From Cytidiella melzeri (Eukaryota; Basidiomycota; Agaricomycetes; Polyporales; Irpicaceae): a stretch of DNA of 64,000 nucleotides. This document shows, one piece after another, positions 44,506-57,593 of the stretch (its first letter is position 1; each line of letters begins with the position of its first letter). The notes beneath the pieces were generated by a model, which did not search any database, had not been told where the DNA came from, and was given only the letters and a program-made list of their open reading frames with translations. A program made the position numbers and the translations under genes. The stretch spans positions 102,796-166,795 of the forward strand of contig JABYQR010000060.1 in NCBI GenBank assembly GCA_022592445.1, written 5' to 3'.

Positions 44506-46033
44506 GATGCGCCTTTGGTGTCGTTACACGATGAACTCATGTATGATAAAGATCGCAAGTTGCTAGCAATACATCAAATATCTGACTTTGTTGAGGATCG
44601 CATCTCGCAATTGTGTGGGCCGCTCACGACTGGAATGTTAAAGATTGATATAGGTCTATGTTCCGGACAATGGCGGGATCTATCTCACGCGAGGTGCGCT
44701 TTGTACCTATCAGGGACGACGACGGCTCACTGCTCACTGTCCACCATGAGACGTTTTTTTTGACCTCAAAAATCTTCATTCGACTAGTCTTTTCTGTGTG
44801 CACTAAGCTGAACCATGTGAGCGAGCGTAGCTCTCAGCGGTTGGCACGATGGTCTCAACTGAGCGATGCTCCTGATGGTTGTAGAGGGTACGTACACTTG
44901 GCGGTCGCTTTATTGCCACAGAACAACGGCCTAGAGTGTACACACGAAACCCTTGCAGGCACGAGGCACCCTTGTGCGAGTCCATCGACGACAAGCTTTC
45001 CACGGCTGGCATATGACAGTTGTGTACCGCTGTGAGTCCAGGAGGAAGTACGGCAGATCAGAGACGAGGGATTTTTGCTGTAGGACGGGGAATTGTCTGC
45101 GCTGTAGATAGCCTCGAGGGATAGATCGCATCTCGAAATTAAGGTATGTCGCCCGTGGCAGATCAGGTCTACGGTTGAATTGGACATTGCACTACCGTGG
45201 ACAGTGATGCTGTACGGTCGTCGACGTCGTTTGCCTCGCTGGGTGCGCGTGAATTCATTTGCTTACTGCGCAACCGCTCATCATCGTGAGTACCGGTAGA
45301 GGCACGATGGCCACTTGCACTTTGGCCTCGTTTTCTTGACACTGTGAGTAACAACATTATGAACCGAACGCCGTGGGTTGTACATGTGAGCAACCGCGGT
45401 CTCGACACTTACGGCAGACAGCCACAGCGTGGGTGAGCTTGTATGATATACGGCCGTCATCCCTCACAAACAGGCACCACGAGACCCAGACAAGCGAGCG
45501 TTTTGAACAGTGGCCGCGAAGAGGACGAGGATGAGTTCCGGTGAGGGAGGGTGACAAGCGGCAAGCCGGTGACAGGTGTGACATGCATAAGTAATAATGT
45601 CTGCCTGCTCCTCCGCTCATGGAATGCCTCTTGGCTCTCGACGACCACAAAGTGTTCAAAGACGCTTTCATGCACACCGTTTTGTTCTACGCTATACGCT
45701 GAACCCCTCTCTCTTTGCGCTACCGTCAACGACGATTTGGCAGTCCCGACGAACCCCTGCCACCGCCGATCGAGGAGGCAAGTTGTGCTTGTTAATCTCT
45801 TGGTAACTTCACTCGGCATCACTCTAGCCGCTGTGGCCCACATTTCTTGTCTCTCCACCGCCATTCCTCCTTTCTCTCCGTCCACGACGACCCTTGCACA
45901 CGACAAAACGTTCGCCAACTCCGGTCCTTTCAGGCTTCACTATATTCTTTGGCAGTAATACACACCAGCAGAGTCAGACAACATGAGATTCCAGCCGGTT
46001 CGTCATCTTGTACCGTCCCTCTTCCCGTTTAAA
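44506..46033. other. Intergenic region upstream of the antiporter gene
   Basis: 1.5 kb. A 153-codon minus-strand frame at 45457-45918 lacks any recognisable feature and I do not call it. The nha1 promoter is at the right end. No supported gene. Confidence 0.45.
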
Positions 46034-49009
46034 ATGGCTGTAACGTTCCTGCTTCAGTTCCAGGTGTCCATACCTCACATCGCCTATGCCGCGTTGGGAG
46101 GCTTCGTAGTCTTCGTGAGTTATTGCTTTACTGGTCTGTACACCACCCACAACCTTCCTGATTCGCCGTCGCCAGTTTGGAATGTTCTCGCTTTTTATCA
46201 GAGAAAGGGTACGTGCTGACTGTCTGGCTCAGCGTCACAAAATTGACATGGCCCACAGCTGTACATCGGTGAAGCGATCTGGGCATTCTTGTTTGGCGTG
46301 GTGATAGGTATGTCGCCAGCCGCACGAGCGCCATGTCATGTTAACCTCATTCCAGGTCCGTACGGTGCAAACATATTCGATCCCCGAAGCTGGGGAAATG
46401 GGAACCGTGACACTTCAAATCAAATCACCCTTGAGATTACCCGAGTCGTCCTCGCTATCGGTGTCTTCGCTATTGGCGTCGAACTCCCCAAAGCCTACAT
46501 GAAGCGCCATTGGAGGAGTCTGTTCTTTCTCTTGGCACCTGTGATGACCTGGGTGCGTCTAGTTTCTCTTTGCCGTCCATGCCTCAAAAAATGTTGATTT
46601 GTACTTGGCAGGGCTGGTTCGTATCGGCTGGCCTCATATATGCTCTGATACCGGGACTCAACTTCCTTTCATCCTTGGCCGTGTCGGCTTGTTTGACACC
46701 GACAGACCCTATTCTTGCAGCTGCTGTCGTAGGTGGCAAGTATGCCGACAAGCACGTCCCTGCCCATCTCAGACATCTGCTCGCCGCAGAAAGTGGCTGC
46801 AATGACGGAGCTGCCTATCCTTTCCTCTTCATCGCGCTCTACCTAATTATCGACAAGTCCACCGGCGAAGCTATATCTGACTGGTTCCTACTTTTGTGGC
46901 TCTGTGCGTCGCGTTTTTCCAGTCTATTGCGTTCATATATACTCACAGCCTAGAAGACCAAGTCATACTGGGCATAGTGTTTGGTGCCGTCTTAGGTGTT
47001 GCTTTCAGATACTTGATGAGGTTCTGCGAAAAGAAAGACCTCATTGACAGACAATCTTATGTCGCTCAGTACGTCTCGCTTGCCATGCTGACCATTGGCA
47101 GTTGCAGCCTGCTCGGCACGGACGACCTTCTGGCAGCGTTTTCCTGCGGCGCCGCCTTCGCGTGGGACGGATTCTTCAACAAGCAGACGGAACAGTCGGT
47201 GTTCTCGTCCGTCATTGATTTGTTGTTCAACATCGCAGCGTTCGTGTTCGTCGGAGCGTGGACGCCGTTCCACAGCTACTCGGACGTCGCGCTGTCTCTC
47301 AGCGTGTGGAGGCTGATTGTGATAGGGATCCTTGTGATACTCCTCCGGAGGCTTCCCATCATGATTGCTCTCTACAAGTGGATTCCAGACGTAAAGACTT
47401 TCCGGGAGGCTATCTTCAGTGGACACTTTGGTCCAATGGGTGTGGGTGAGTAGGATTGTTGTATTGTGTTTACAAAAGGACAAGGTGACTGAATACATGA
47501 CGTAGGCGCGATATACATCTCTACCCTCGCGGCCCAGCAACTGCCCACTCCGTCGAATCCTCCCGCCAATCAGACAGAACTTTTGGCAGCGTCGATTCAG
47601 CCGATCGTGTCGTTTATGGTGCTCGTCTCCATTCTCATACACGGGCTGTCCATACCGTTCTTCTCACTTGGCCGAAGAGTTCACTCGGTGTCGAGGACGT
47701 GGTCACGTCACGACACATTTGGGCGCTCGCACGCAACGCCGGAGTGGGCTAATCTCACGCGACCGATGGTACGTGGAGAGCAGATTGTGATTAACAGAGA
47801 CGCAGGCGACCTTGACCTTGAGCGAGGTGAAAACACTGTGAGGGGTGACGAAACGCCGACGACGGAGAAGACGAGTGGTGGGTCGGACAGTCAGACGCAG
47901 ACTCAAGATGAGAAGAGTAAGCGGGAGGACGGACATGACATGAGGGACGAATCTCCACCGGATGGGTCCGAGATTCTTGCGGAGTGGAAGGAAGGTCCGC
48001 ATCAGGTTATTGAACGACGTGCTGGACCTGGCGAGGAGGTATGTCTTCTTTATTTCGTCGGGCTGTTGTAGCTTTTCAAGACTCACACGTAATGAACGCA
48101 TAGGTTGAAGTTGAAGTACATAGGAACGCTTATGCCCACGAGGAGACGACTGTACATTCTATGAGTCTTTCGGAGGACGCCTCGCGTCGGCTGCACGACG
48201 TTCGGGCGAGGGTGTCTGGTGCATTGCGACAGCCAGAGGCCAACATCGAGCATGCGATGCATGACATCCGAGATGCCGTCTCTCGCGAGGCGCACCACGC
48301 AGAAGATATTATGGACGACCTCGGTGCCCGAGCGAGGAACACTCTTTCTCTCTCCCCGTCGTCGTCTTCCCGACATAAGCCAAAGAGCGCACACCACGAC
48401 GAGGACGAGGAGTGGATGTCGGACGCAGAGGGCGACGGCGACGGCGACCCGGCCGGGGGTTCGTCCGCTGACGGAAGACAGAAGTCGAGGTCGCCCAAGT
48501 CCAAAGCGCCGAAGATGGCTGTTGCGTTGAAACCGCACGGAGGGCGGCGGCGGATGTCGATTCGTCGAGGTATGCTTGGAGCTCGTGTGCCTCTTTCCAA
48601 AGACCCGCAAGAAGAACGTGCCTCATCTCGAGATGGTGAGCGAGAGGAGAGCGCGGAGCAGCAGGATCGTGGGAGGCGGCTTCGGACGGTTGATAGCAGG
48701 GCGTCCTCGGTCAGACTCATGCACCACCGTGTGGACTCCCTCAGGTCCATTGACACAGCTACCAGGCGAGATGCGTCTCCGACGCGGTCGATTCGCTGGG
48801 CGGACGAATCTGAAGGTGGGAGGAGGAGTGGGTTGAACTCTCCTGGGATATTGTCGCCAGTGGGGCGGTCGAGTCCGTTACCGGCGGGGAGTGATAATGA
48901 GGATGAGGAGGTGGAGGAAGGGAACACGCCGACGTCTCAGCAGCCGTCGGTGCGCTTTAGTGTGCCGGATATGTCGGACAGACCGTCTTCGGGCGGGACT
49001 CGATCATGA
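46034..49009 (+). CDS. nha1: Na+/H+ antiporter of the fungal Nha1 type
   Basis: Plasma-membrane exchanger expelling Na+ (and K+) against protons. ATG 46034 starts MAVTFLLQFQVSIPHIAY. About 430 residues form roughly a dozen hydrophobic segments, with landmark motifs YIGEAIWAFLFGVVIGPYGA, ITRVVLAIGVFAIGVELP, SACLTPTDPILAAAVVGG (ion-binding TDP region), AAESGCNDGAAYPFLF (the paired Asn-Asp) and the FRYLMRFCEKKDLIDRQS loop. A hydrophilic tail of about 450 residues follows, acidic and Ser/Arg rich (DEDEEWMSDAEGDGD, GGRRRMSIRRG), to the stop at 49009, as in yeast Nha1, whose long tail carries regulatory sites. Exons join over six small introns. No disruption is seen. Confidence 0.93.
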
Positions 49010-49295
49010 AATAGCTTTAGTTCTATGCCCGCTTCGTCATCTACACACACTACTGAGACTGGTTATCATCAATCATCTACTACTTGCATTGACGTCGCAT
49101 TTTTATACAATAGTTCGTAATTCATCTGTAGATTTTACTTTTTGTCTTGCTTTCTGCTTTCATATGTCCTGGGTTGTTAGAAGTCGATAAGAATGTTGGT
49201 GTAACCGCGCCGTTGTAGAAGATATACTGATCACGATCTGTGAGCGCGCACAACGTTTCGTGTACTATGAGTTACAAATTGGGGAGGGGAACAAG

Positions 49296-51410
49296 CTACT
49301 TTTTGACGTTCATCTTCGCCAGAGCTTTCCCGCTCCTTACTCTCCCAGTCTTGGCTTTCCTCCTTTCGGGAGGAGCTCCAGCCCTGGCGTCCTTCGCGGG
49401 GCGTTTACGGACTCTTTCTCTGTCCTTTGCGCTGTTAGCTCCTCGAGACTTGACACCTTTGTCAGCCAAAGCCTTTGCCTTCTTCTTTGCCAGCCGTCTC
49501 GCGACGCGATCTGCATCAGACGATTTGACCTGCTTCCTCTCTTCCTTCGAGAGGCTGGCGAGTTTCGAGCCTAGTGTAGGGTCGCCTTTGGGTACCACTA
49601 TAGGAACAGATGAACGGATGTCTTGGGGTTTCCTAGGTGTTGAAATTTTGGTATTAGTAAGAGAGGCGGGCTTGACGGGTTTGGAAGATCCGGGTAGGGT
49701 CTTGCAACGTTGGACGCGTAGCTTGCGCTTTGCGAACTTGAGACGGGTTTCTTCGAGGGCGAGGACTTCGTCTACGCAGCTTCGGTCCTGCAGAAAAACA
49801 CACATAGAGTTATAGATCGGCAGAAAGAAATATTGGGGCAGAAGAAAACGTACGGTGAACTGGACGTAACCAAAGCCTTTGCCGAGCAGGGTATCTTTGT
49901 CTCGGATGATGCGCACGCGTTTAACCCAGGTTGCCTTCACTTTCCCTCCGTCTTGCTTCGCATCTTCCTCCTCCTCGTCATTTCCGTGTTCGTCTTTACC
50001 ACTCACACCCGGAGCTCCCCTCTCTTCCACCATCAATTTTTCAAAGAACGCCCTCACATCCTCTTCTTTGCATGCAAAGTCCAAGCTCCCGACAAAGACC
50101 GTCGCTTTCGGATCCTCGGCCACTTCCACATTGCCCAGCTCCCCAACTTGGCCCTTACTCTTGCCTCGTAGCGCAGAGTCCACACGAACAGAATGGCCGT
50201 GGAACTCCCCTCCATCCGCTTCTCTTATCACAATCTTGGCTGCTTCGTGGGGGTCCATGAGCGTCGACGGACGATTGCCCGTCGGAGGCGTAGGATGAGC
50301 GAAGACAACGTAAGCGTTGACGGAATCGACACCCGAGTGCAGCTCCTGCTTGATGAAAAAGATGCGCTTTTTCTCTTGTTGTGTGAGGAATGTCTTGCCC
50401 TTGTCCGCTGCGGCTTCTTCGTCTGCGTCTTCGCCTGCCTTGGAGTTGGAGTTGCGCCATGAAGCGGCGCGGTCGCGGTTGTGCTGTCGGCCGCCTTTTG
50501 AGGCGGCGGCGTCGGACTGTGTGGTTGGTTTGGAGAATGCGACGGAGCGGAAACGGATGGACTCGATTTTTGCGTTTGGTACGAAGGAGAGGATGTGTCT
50601 CTTGAACTGCTTTTGGAGTGGCTATGAGATAACACGAAGATGTCAGGTGATACTTCGCTCAACGTGTCAGGAAAAATGCCACGACGCACCCGACTGGTGA
50701 CGACCTCTACTGGTACGTTACCGACGAATATAGTACGAGCAACTCGTTGCTCCGGCGTTTCTTCAGCAGGAACGTATTTCTTCTTCGGGCTGCTCCTGCT
50801 CCTGCTTCCTTGAAGGAGAGATTCATGAACGAGCTTGGACGGGTCGCCTTCCTCATCGTCTGAATCGGATATTTCTGCGTCAGCGGCGGGTATAGTTGAA
50901 GGGCCCGCAGTAGCTTCTTGGTCTCCGGCAGAATCTTCATCTGCTTCTTGTCCTTCAACGACCTTGTCCTCTTCGGAATCAGAGCTCTGAGCAGGGACCT
51001 TTGCTGTTCTCGCCTTCTTGTGAGGTGTAGTCTGATTCAATACCTGAGCTGAACATCCAAAACCTTTCGTTCATGAATGTCAGACAGTGTTGGTGTGAAT
51101 ATACTCACCTTTAGGTCCCCTTACTCCTTTTGTGGGGTGCGATACCGGGCCTGCCTCAGCAGGGGCTTCTTTGCGCTTTCGTTCCTTGGTGGAGGTAATG
51201 AACGCGTCAGGTGGCTTGACAACCGAGTTCTTAACACTGGGTGCTGCAGCCTATGTCTCGATTCTTCAGCAACGCGATGTGGGTGCATAGAGAGGGCGCG
51301 CTGAACTTACAGTAATGGTAGACTGAAACAGGTCGTCCAAGCCTTTGTCAATAGCCTTGCCCTTGTTGTTGGCTGCGTTGGTACCCAAAAGAAACGACGA
51401 CAGGCTCATG
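49296..51410 (-). CDS. nop12: Nucleolar RNA-binding protein Nop12
   Basis: Nop12 helps pre-25S rRNA processing and 60S assembly. ATG 51410 begins MSLSSFLLGTNAANNKGKA. An acidic stretch (DAEISDSDDEEGD) and basic patches precede the first RRM (TIFVGNVPVEVV as RNP2). The first RRM is interrupted by a charged insert that includes a SKAGEDADEEAAADKGK segment. The second RRM has ATVFVGSLDFACKEEDVRAFF and KGFGYVQF as RNP2/RNP1. The C-terminus is extremely lysine/arginine rich (RRLAKKKAKALADKG, RRKAKTGRVR), fitting nucleolar localisation, with the stop at 49296. Introns are short; one near 49798-49852 interrupts RNP1's downstream segment. It is divergently paired with the YEATS gene. Confidence 0.9.
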
Positions 51411-51593
51411 GCTGATTGGATTTGGGAAGCCAAAAGACAGTGCAGTGAAGTGGGCAGAGAAACAACCCAAGCAGTGTCGAAAGCGGCATCAGCAAATTCT
51501 GTGCATGCGCGTTTATTTATTGCTCTTTCCTTCCACCTCAGCGAGCTTGAAATCAGTGTCACAGGTAGCCGTTGTGCAACATATTCAAGACCT
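51411..51593. promoter_or_regulatory. Bidirectional promoter between nop12 and the YEATS gene
   Basis: Only 183 bp separate the two divergent ATGs, so both promoters overlap here. No TATA box or named site recognised. Confidence 0.4.
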
Positions 51594-54500
51594 ATGGTGA
51601 CAAAGACCTATGGTGAACCTTCTGGGATGTCCTTTGACTCGTCGGACAGTGATGAGATAGATAGCAGGCCCAAAAAGCGAGCCCGCACGGCCTCCCAATA
51701 CGTCCCCTCGCAGAGACGATTCATGCTCGAAGAGGTGGACTTGGAGATCGCTGTGCAGGAGCGCATCGCGTCTGTACTGGAATCCAGAGTCAATTGGGCA
51801 CTTCTTCTACAGCAGACATTGGAGAGCAGTCGGTGTAATGGTGAGCATGTAGTAACTTTGTGCTCCCACGTCTGCTAATCGTGTAAACGTGCGCAGTCCC
51901 ATGGACGATTCCTGGGTTTCAAGACTCTGTTCTTACAGCACTTGAGACTGCCGAGAAACCTTGCAGTCTCTTCTACACGCAAGACTTGCGACTGCCCTAT
52001 CTTCCTCCGCCTGTCTCATTCCTACCTATCGTTTCTCCGTCGCCCCCATCTGTTGAACTAGCGGACCAACCATCACCGGTGTATACTACGCGACACAGAA
52101 GCTCAAAAAGGAGTGCCCCTGCCCCACCGCGCAAGCTTCTCTACCTTCGGAACCACGCTACCCAACCCCCTCAAACAGTCAAGCTCGCCTGTCCCGATTG
52201 CGGAAAGACGAGCTTCTCTAGTCTGCAGGGTCTTTTGAACCACTGTCGGCTAAGCCATTCTCGGGAATTCGGAAGTCACGATGAATGTGTGCAGGACTGT
52301 GCGGTATTAGTCGAAACCGCGGAGGACCAAGCGTGGGTGGTAGCAAACGGGACAGAGGTAGCTGGTATCAGCATTCCTGGTCTGAGACGACTTTTCGAAT
52401 TAGCTGTCGGTGGTGGCCAAGGCATCGTTCCTATACTCCCCCTGAAGCAGCTTGAAGTTGATACGGTGGATCGTCAGTCCTCATTCAGCACGCCGTCTCA
52501 ACTACCAGAGGAATCATCACTTCCCTCGTCGGAGGCTTCCTCACATGTTACTCGAACGCTTGGACATCATATAGACACACCTGCACTAGCACCCTTTCTG
52601 GGTAGAGAAGCGAAGAGGCGATCTATACATTCTTATGCTGAAGACGTGGATGTGGATATCTTGGGGCAAGAACGGGCCTCGAAGACCTCTCAGTGGCGAA
52701 TGCACTACACTCACCGAAGCAAAGCTAGATCCTCCTTGGATGAAGTAGTGAAGCTACCAGCCGCGCATCCTGCAGTGGAAGAAGTGTCGCCTGATATTCA
52801 AGATGTCGCTGAGGCTCAAGCAGCGCTGTTGTCGTTCGTAACTAGTGGGACTGGCAGCAGATTCCATATCATGGCTCGCCTCAGCATCAAGGACCTTAGT
52901 TTGTGGATACCACCCAGTGAGATATTCTATGGTCAACAACGAGAGTGACGACTTACAACAATCAGGTCGGCGTAGCCAGACTCACCCGGAGTATACCCAC
53001 AAGTGGCGGCTAGCTGTCTCGTCTCCTAGCTATGCAAGTACATTCTTCGAAATCCTCGAACCCTCGATCTCACGTATCATCGCAGAGCTTGCCCTTGAGC
53101 ACCTTTTTGACCAAGCTCACGATAACGAACCTGACCAAACCTGCACTCTTCGATCCGATTACGGTCACTAAGCCTCCCTTTGTCGTCACTGGTTTGACCG
53201 ATAGGCCCTTTCTGGCTCGTCTAACGTTCGAATGGAGCGGTTCGGACGCATTGAACCCCCCTGTAAGCTTGGAGCATTGGGTTGATGTACGCGCGTCCTT
53301 GGAATTACAGGATGTTGGCTAATTTTGTTTTGGCCACCAGTTGGATCCAATCCACTACAGTACCCCGGTTTTAGGCGAAGAGCAATTTTTTGACGTTGAG
53401 CTTGACCGCAATACGGAATTTATGCCTGACAGCGGGGAAACTGACGCTCCGAGCTGGGATGTAGAAGGTCATGCCGAAAACGTTGGTGCAATTGAGCCCG
53501 AAGAACACCAGGAAGAACCAGGTACGTTTACAAAAGGCCCATGGCGGTAATCCAATGTGAACAATGCTAATCTTTACTTTACATGTTATGCTGTGTTGTA
53601 GATCATTTCGTGTGGCTGAGATCACTGTTATCTCAATTTCCTATGACGTCCAGAGGTGCGTAATGACAACAACATCGACGAATAGATTTTGATCATAGGT
53701 GTACAATTGATTCCTCGATCTCATCTGCGGGGTCGCAATTTCAGATGGCAAAGGGCGATCACTGCCGGTACAAGTGCCTTATACCCTCGTATCCACGCCA
53801 GCTCAACTGCGTAACCTTGTCTACGGGCGTCGGAAGGCTATCGAGGTTTGTCGCACACAGTGTCACTCACTGCTCTGTTTTTAATGTTGAATCCTTCGCT
53901 TTTCAGTGGGGACGCGCGCATGCTCTCCGGTCCGCGTACGAAGAGCGACGCGTGAGCTCTTCTGAGGATCACACTCTCACACCGGTGTCCCTTACGACCG
54001 GCGATGTCTTCCACTGGCTTGAAGATGAAGGGTTGTTCCTTCGCAAACCCAAGTGCGAATACTCAGCGGGCGAGCTACCCAACAGCTCCACACGAAAGTT
54101 GCGTCCTGAAACCAAGTCAGCAGAAGAGCTATCAGAGGCATACTGCCGATTTTGCGGGCTCCACGCTCATCTTCATCTGAATGATATTGCTGAGCATGAC
54201 GCATCTTTTGCCCCAGAGGCGATGTCGTATCCTGTGAAGCCAGGCCCTATCTTTAGCAAGTCACCAGCGCAGTCATTGTGCCGAAGGTTTCAGTCCTCGG
54301 TTGCCCAGAGTGAGCTCCCGGTCGTGGACATCAATCACTTGATGGTTAGCTCAGAAGCTACGCGACCATCCACCCTTCATGTCTCTCTCTTCGCTCGTCA
54401 GAGGCCCGGGAAAGATATTACACCATCTGCGACGTGCTCAGTTCACCGACTACTATCAGTTTCGGACCCTCATCTCGTCCGTGCCATCGCAGCGTCGTTA

Positions 54501-54893
54501 GCTCATCCTCCCAATGAAACGGCGGGCATTCAAGCACCTCACGCTCATGTTGGTTTGCACAACAGGCCCAGAGCTGCACTGGATAACGAACTAGGACCGG
54601 CAGCGCTTCTGGCGCTGGTGGTGAAACCTCTCGTAAAGCTTCTCGTCGAAGCTGGTACAGATACGTATCGGCAGGACGAGGACGAGTTTCGTGGACTAGG
54701 AGGACGTGCGAGGCGGGATGTGCGGGTGAGACGACTGTTGACACCAATGCACGTCGTACGTGGCCTCGTCCGTGACGCGGAACGCAGCACCTTGGCTAGC
54801 GCTGTTCTGTTATCGTTGGCACCTCTAGGCGTATCGCTCGCCGCCGACGCGCCCACAACGGAAGATTTGGAAGCCGCTGTGAATTTGCCCTAG
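51594..54893 (+). CDS. YEATS-domain chromatin reader, YEATS2-like
   Basis: ATG 51594 gives MVTKTYGEPSGM, then an acidic/basic stretch with a nuclear-type RPKKRAR. A C2H2 finger follows (CPDCGK...LLNHCRLSH), then a conserved block (GISIPGLRRLF; ITRTLGHHIDTPALAPFLG-like VTRTLGHH). The YEATS domain spans about 52960-53390: YTHKWRLAVSSPSY, FLTKLTITNLTKPALFDP, VTKPPFVVTGL and RLTFEWSG, ending FFDVELDRNTEF. YEATS domains bind acylated lysines on histone H3. Near the end are GDVFHWLEDEGLFL and a YCRFCGLHAHLH zinc-like pair. The intron 53034-53085 starts with GC and is needed to keep the YEATS frame. The finger-YEATS order with a long C-terminus suggests a YEATS2-type protein rather than the small Yaf9/Taf14. 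Confidence 0.82.
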
Positions 54894-55622
54894 GATTCAA
54901 GCGGTCTCCCCGGTGCATAGATCATTATGAAGAACCGTCTTTACAGCATTGCAGTTTTTCCTTGAGCACACCGTGGGTTGGGCTGGTTGTTTCCTTAGTG
55001 ATGCAATGATTTTTTATCAAGGTGTGATTGACTCTCCACTGAATCTCACATTCTAGGTCTCAGACGAGTTGCATTTAACTTCTGGCTTTCCACGTCCGAC
55101 GCCCGGTAAGCACTAGCTGCGTAAATCGAAATCCGGAGACAAGAGTTGTCGTCCCGTGTTCTTGGATTGCACAAGTCTCTCTAACTTCATTTGGATATCA
55201 TTCTCTACGTCCGTCGGGGAAAGCAGCAGCCGTTGAATGAGGTCTTTGCATCATGCCGCTGCTCTTGAAATTGTTTTCCATTTTTTCCATTCATACCAGC
55301 AAGTATAACGAAAGTACAAGGGATCACTCGCAGTAGAGTAACTGCACCCGGTATATGGCCTGTGACCCCAGTGCACATGTGCTGGTGATATGTTGGGCCT
55401 GTTAGACCTCGCGCTCCTTCAAGTTTCATTTCATTCCGTCCCCCGTTCTCTTCCACGCGTGCTTCGTCGCTCTTTTTGTTTTCGAACTCTCTCTCTCTCT
55501 CTCCCTTTCCTCTTCCTCCCCTCCCGACGCCTCCTCCCTACTGTCGGGGCAGCCAGCCACTCGAGCGTACACTCGGTGCTGCTGTAATCACATTCATTCT
55601 TTGCTGTGCACGAGATCACGTC
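54894..55622. other. Intergenic region, promoter of the DUF6534 gene
   Basis: About 0.7 kb. A long pyrimidine tract (TCTCTC... then CCCTTTCC...) at 55485-55530 lies about 100 bp above the next ATG, typical of TATA-less fungal promoters. No gene seen. Confidence 0.5.
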
Positions 55623-57593
55623 ATGGATCATTCGGGCTTGTCGACGCTGGCAGCTAGGGCGGGTACTGACTTGGGTGCACTTGGGTCCATCACCAAGGAC
55701 AACACATACGGAGCGACCTTTGTTGGTTTCGCTATCTCCACTTCGTGAGTGAATAGCAAATGTTGAGGTTGCTGTCTGTTGTGTTGATGCTTGGATCGTG
55801 ATAGTCTGTACGGAATACTGTGTGCCCAAACGTATACGTATCTCAGACGTTACCCGCTAGACAAAGTTTGGTACAAGGCTCTGGTACGTGGATAGATCGG
55901 TCGCGTGTATATATGGAGCTTTGTTTTGACGTTTCAAACCTCTTCAGGTACTCTTGCTATGGTAAGTCCCATTTACGCCACATCTTCAACTCCTAACTAG
56001 AGGTAACATTTGGTGGCGAAGGATCATCGAGACCACACATCAAGCCCTGATTGGACATGCAGCGTATTACTACACAATCACGTACGTCCGTCCCATCGTT
56101 CTGCTGCTTCGCGCATCGCCGCTTAGACCTCATAGCAATTGGGGAAACTCGGCCATTCTTCTGGCTGCGCCGATATGGTGAGCTCTTTCGCGTACCAACG
56201 TATTGTCTCCCCCATTCCTCAGCTGTTCCTTATCAGGTCACTGGTCGTGAGTGTTTCCCTACATGTGAGTCGAAGCTTTGAAGGTGACACAAGTCTCATG
56301 CGATAAAGGTCTCAGTTGCGCTTGGTGTAAGTCGGTCACGGTTCATGCTGCTACTCCTTGCTCAATGTTAATGGCATAAACTAGGCCCTGGCAGGTTCCT
56401 GCGTCAAAATGTGCGTTCTCTGTGCAAATGGTCTTACGCGTTCAAGTCTTTGAGCTAATTTGAGCTCGCCGCAGGTGTTTTGCCATGCGAGTATGGAGAT
56501 GTAGGTACCACCGGTTTGCTTGCAGACCTTGTCTCATATCATGTCCACAACAGTTAGTGGCGGTAACAACTACGTTACTGCTCTCATCGTGAGTATTTTG
56601 ACAGTAGCTTTCATTTGGTATATGGCTGACGAAACCCTTCTAGGTCCTCTTGACGGTGGCACAATTTGGTATGCGGCCTATCATTGTCGGTCAATCTGAG
56701 GACAGAAACTAAACTCGACTTTGTTAGCTTCTGCATGTGTATACACCGCACAAGGGTGAGCACCGAACGTCATCCTTCGAAAGCTTTTCGCTTACAATTT
56801 GGTCGGTAGGCTCGAACTCTCAAGCCTTCTGCTCGTTCACCAATTGAAGCTCGTCGGCAGTCTATCACTTATCCTGGGAGTAGCTACAGACGTCGTCACC
56901 GCCTCTGCGCTCTGTTGGTTCTTACGCAATCTGAAGACGGGCTACAAACAGTGAGAATCTCGCAAGTTGATCTTTGTGAGGCCGTCGTTGAGTATTGCGT
57001 CGCAGGGATGACTCGCTCGTCAATGTATTGACCTTGTACGCGATTAATACGGGTGTGCTAACAAGGTAAGCTGTGTCTTGATGATTACTGACGATGGGCT
57101 GTTGACGCTGGTTCGCAGCGCTGTGAGCTTGGCGACGATGATATTGGTAAGCATCGCTTTCCTATCCACAATGCACTGGCATGCGCTGAACACATGTCCG
57201 CAGTACAACCTAATGCCCGAAAATTTTATCTTCATGGCATGTTATTTCGTACTTAGCAAACGTGTGTCACGCTGTCTCGCCTCGTCTTTCCTACTCCACA
57301 AACTCTGATCGTCCTCACGAGCAGTTTACGCGAACTCTTTCCTGGCGACACTCAACACCAGAAGAGTGACTCGCGGGCGAGGCACAGACGCAGAAACTGC
57401 CACGATGCCGACATTCCTCATGGTTGGAAAAGTGACACGACACCAAGACGAGTATGCTGATCATCACCAGTACCCTCCGAGCAGTCACTCGAAAGTGCAG
57501 TTCTACCCCACGGACACACAGGGTACGACCGCGCTCACGATTGGGATCGAGCAGGAGGTGACAGTCACGCGGGATTCGGTGAGTTTTCGCTAG
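55623..57593 (+). CDS. DUF6534 seven-transmembrane-type protein
   Basis: ATG 55623 begins MDHSGLSTLAARAGTDLGAL, followed by GATFVGFAISTS and LYGILCAQTYTYLRRYPLDK, the usual opening of this basidiomycete family. About ten small exons encode seven hydrophobic segments; the DUF6534 core is near the end, with LVNVLTLYAINTGVLTSAVSL, MILYNLMPENFIFMACYFVLSK and LYANSFLATLNTRR, each fragment supported by a precise intron junction (for example about 57262-57323). The cytosolic tail holds KVTRHQDEYADHH and ends at 57593. The family is expanded in Agaricomycetes, with no known function; a receptor-like role is only a guess from topology. No frameshift is seen. Confidence 0.85.

Noticed and set aside
45457..45918. 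153-codon minus-strand frame upstream of nha1
   Set aside because: It has no recognisable domain, splice context or low-complexity pattern of a known family, and it overlaps a promoter region.
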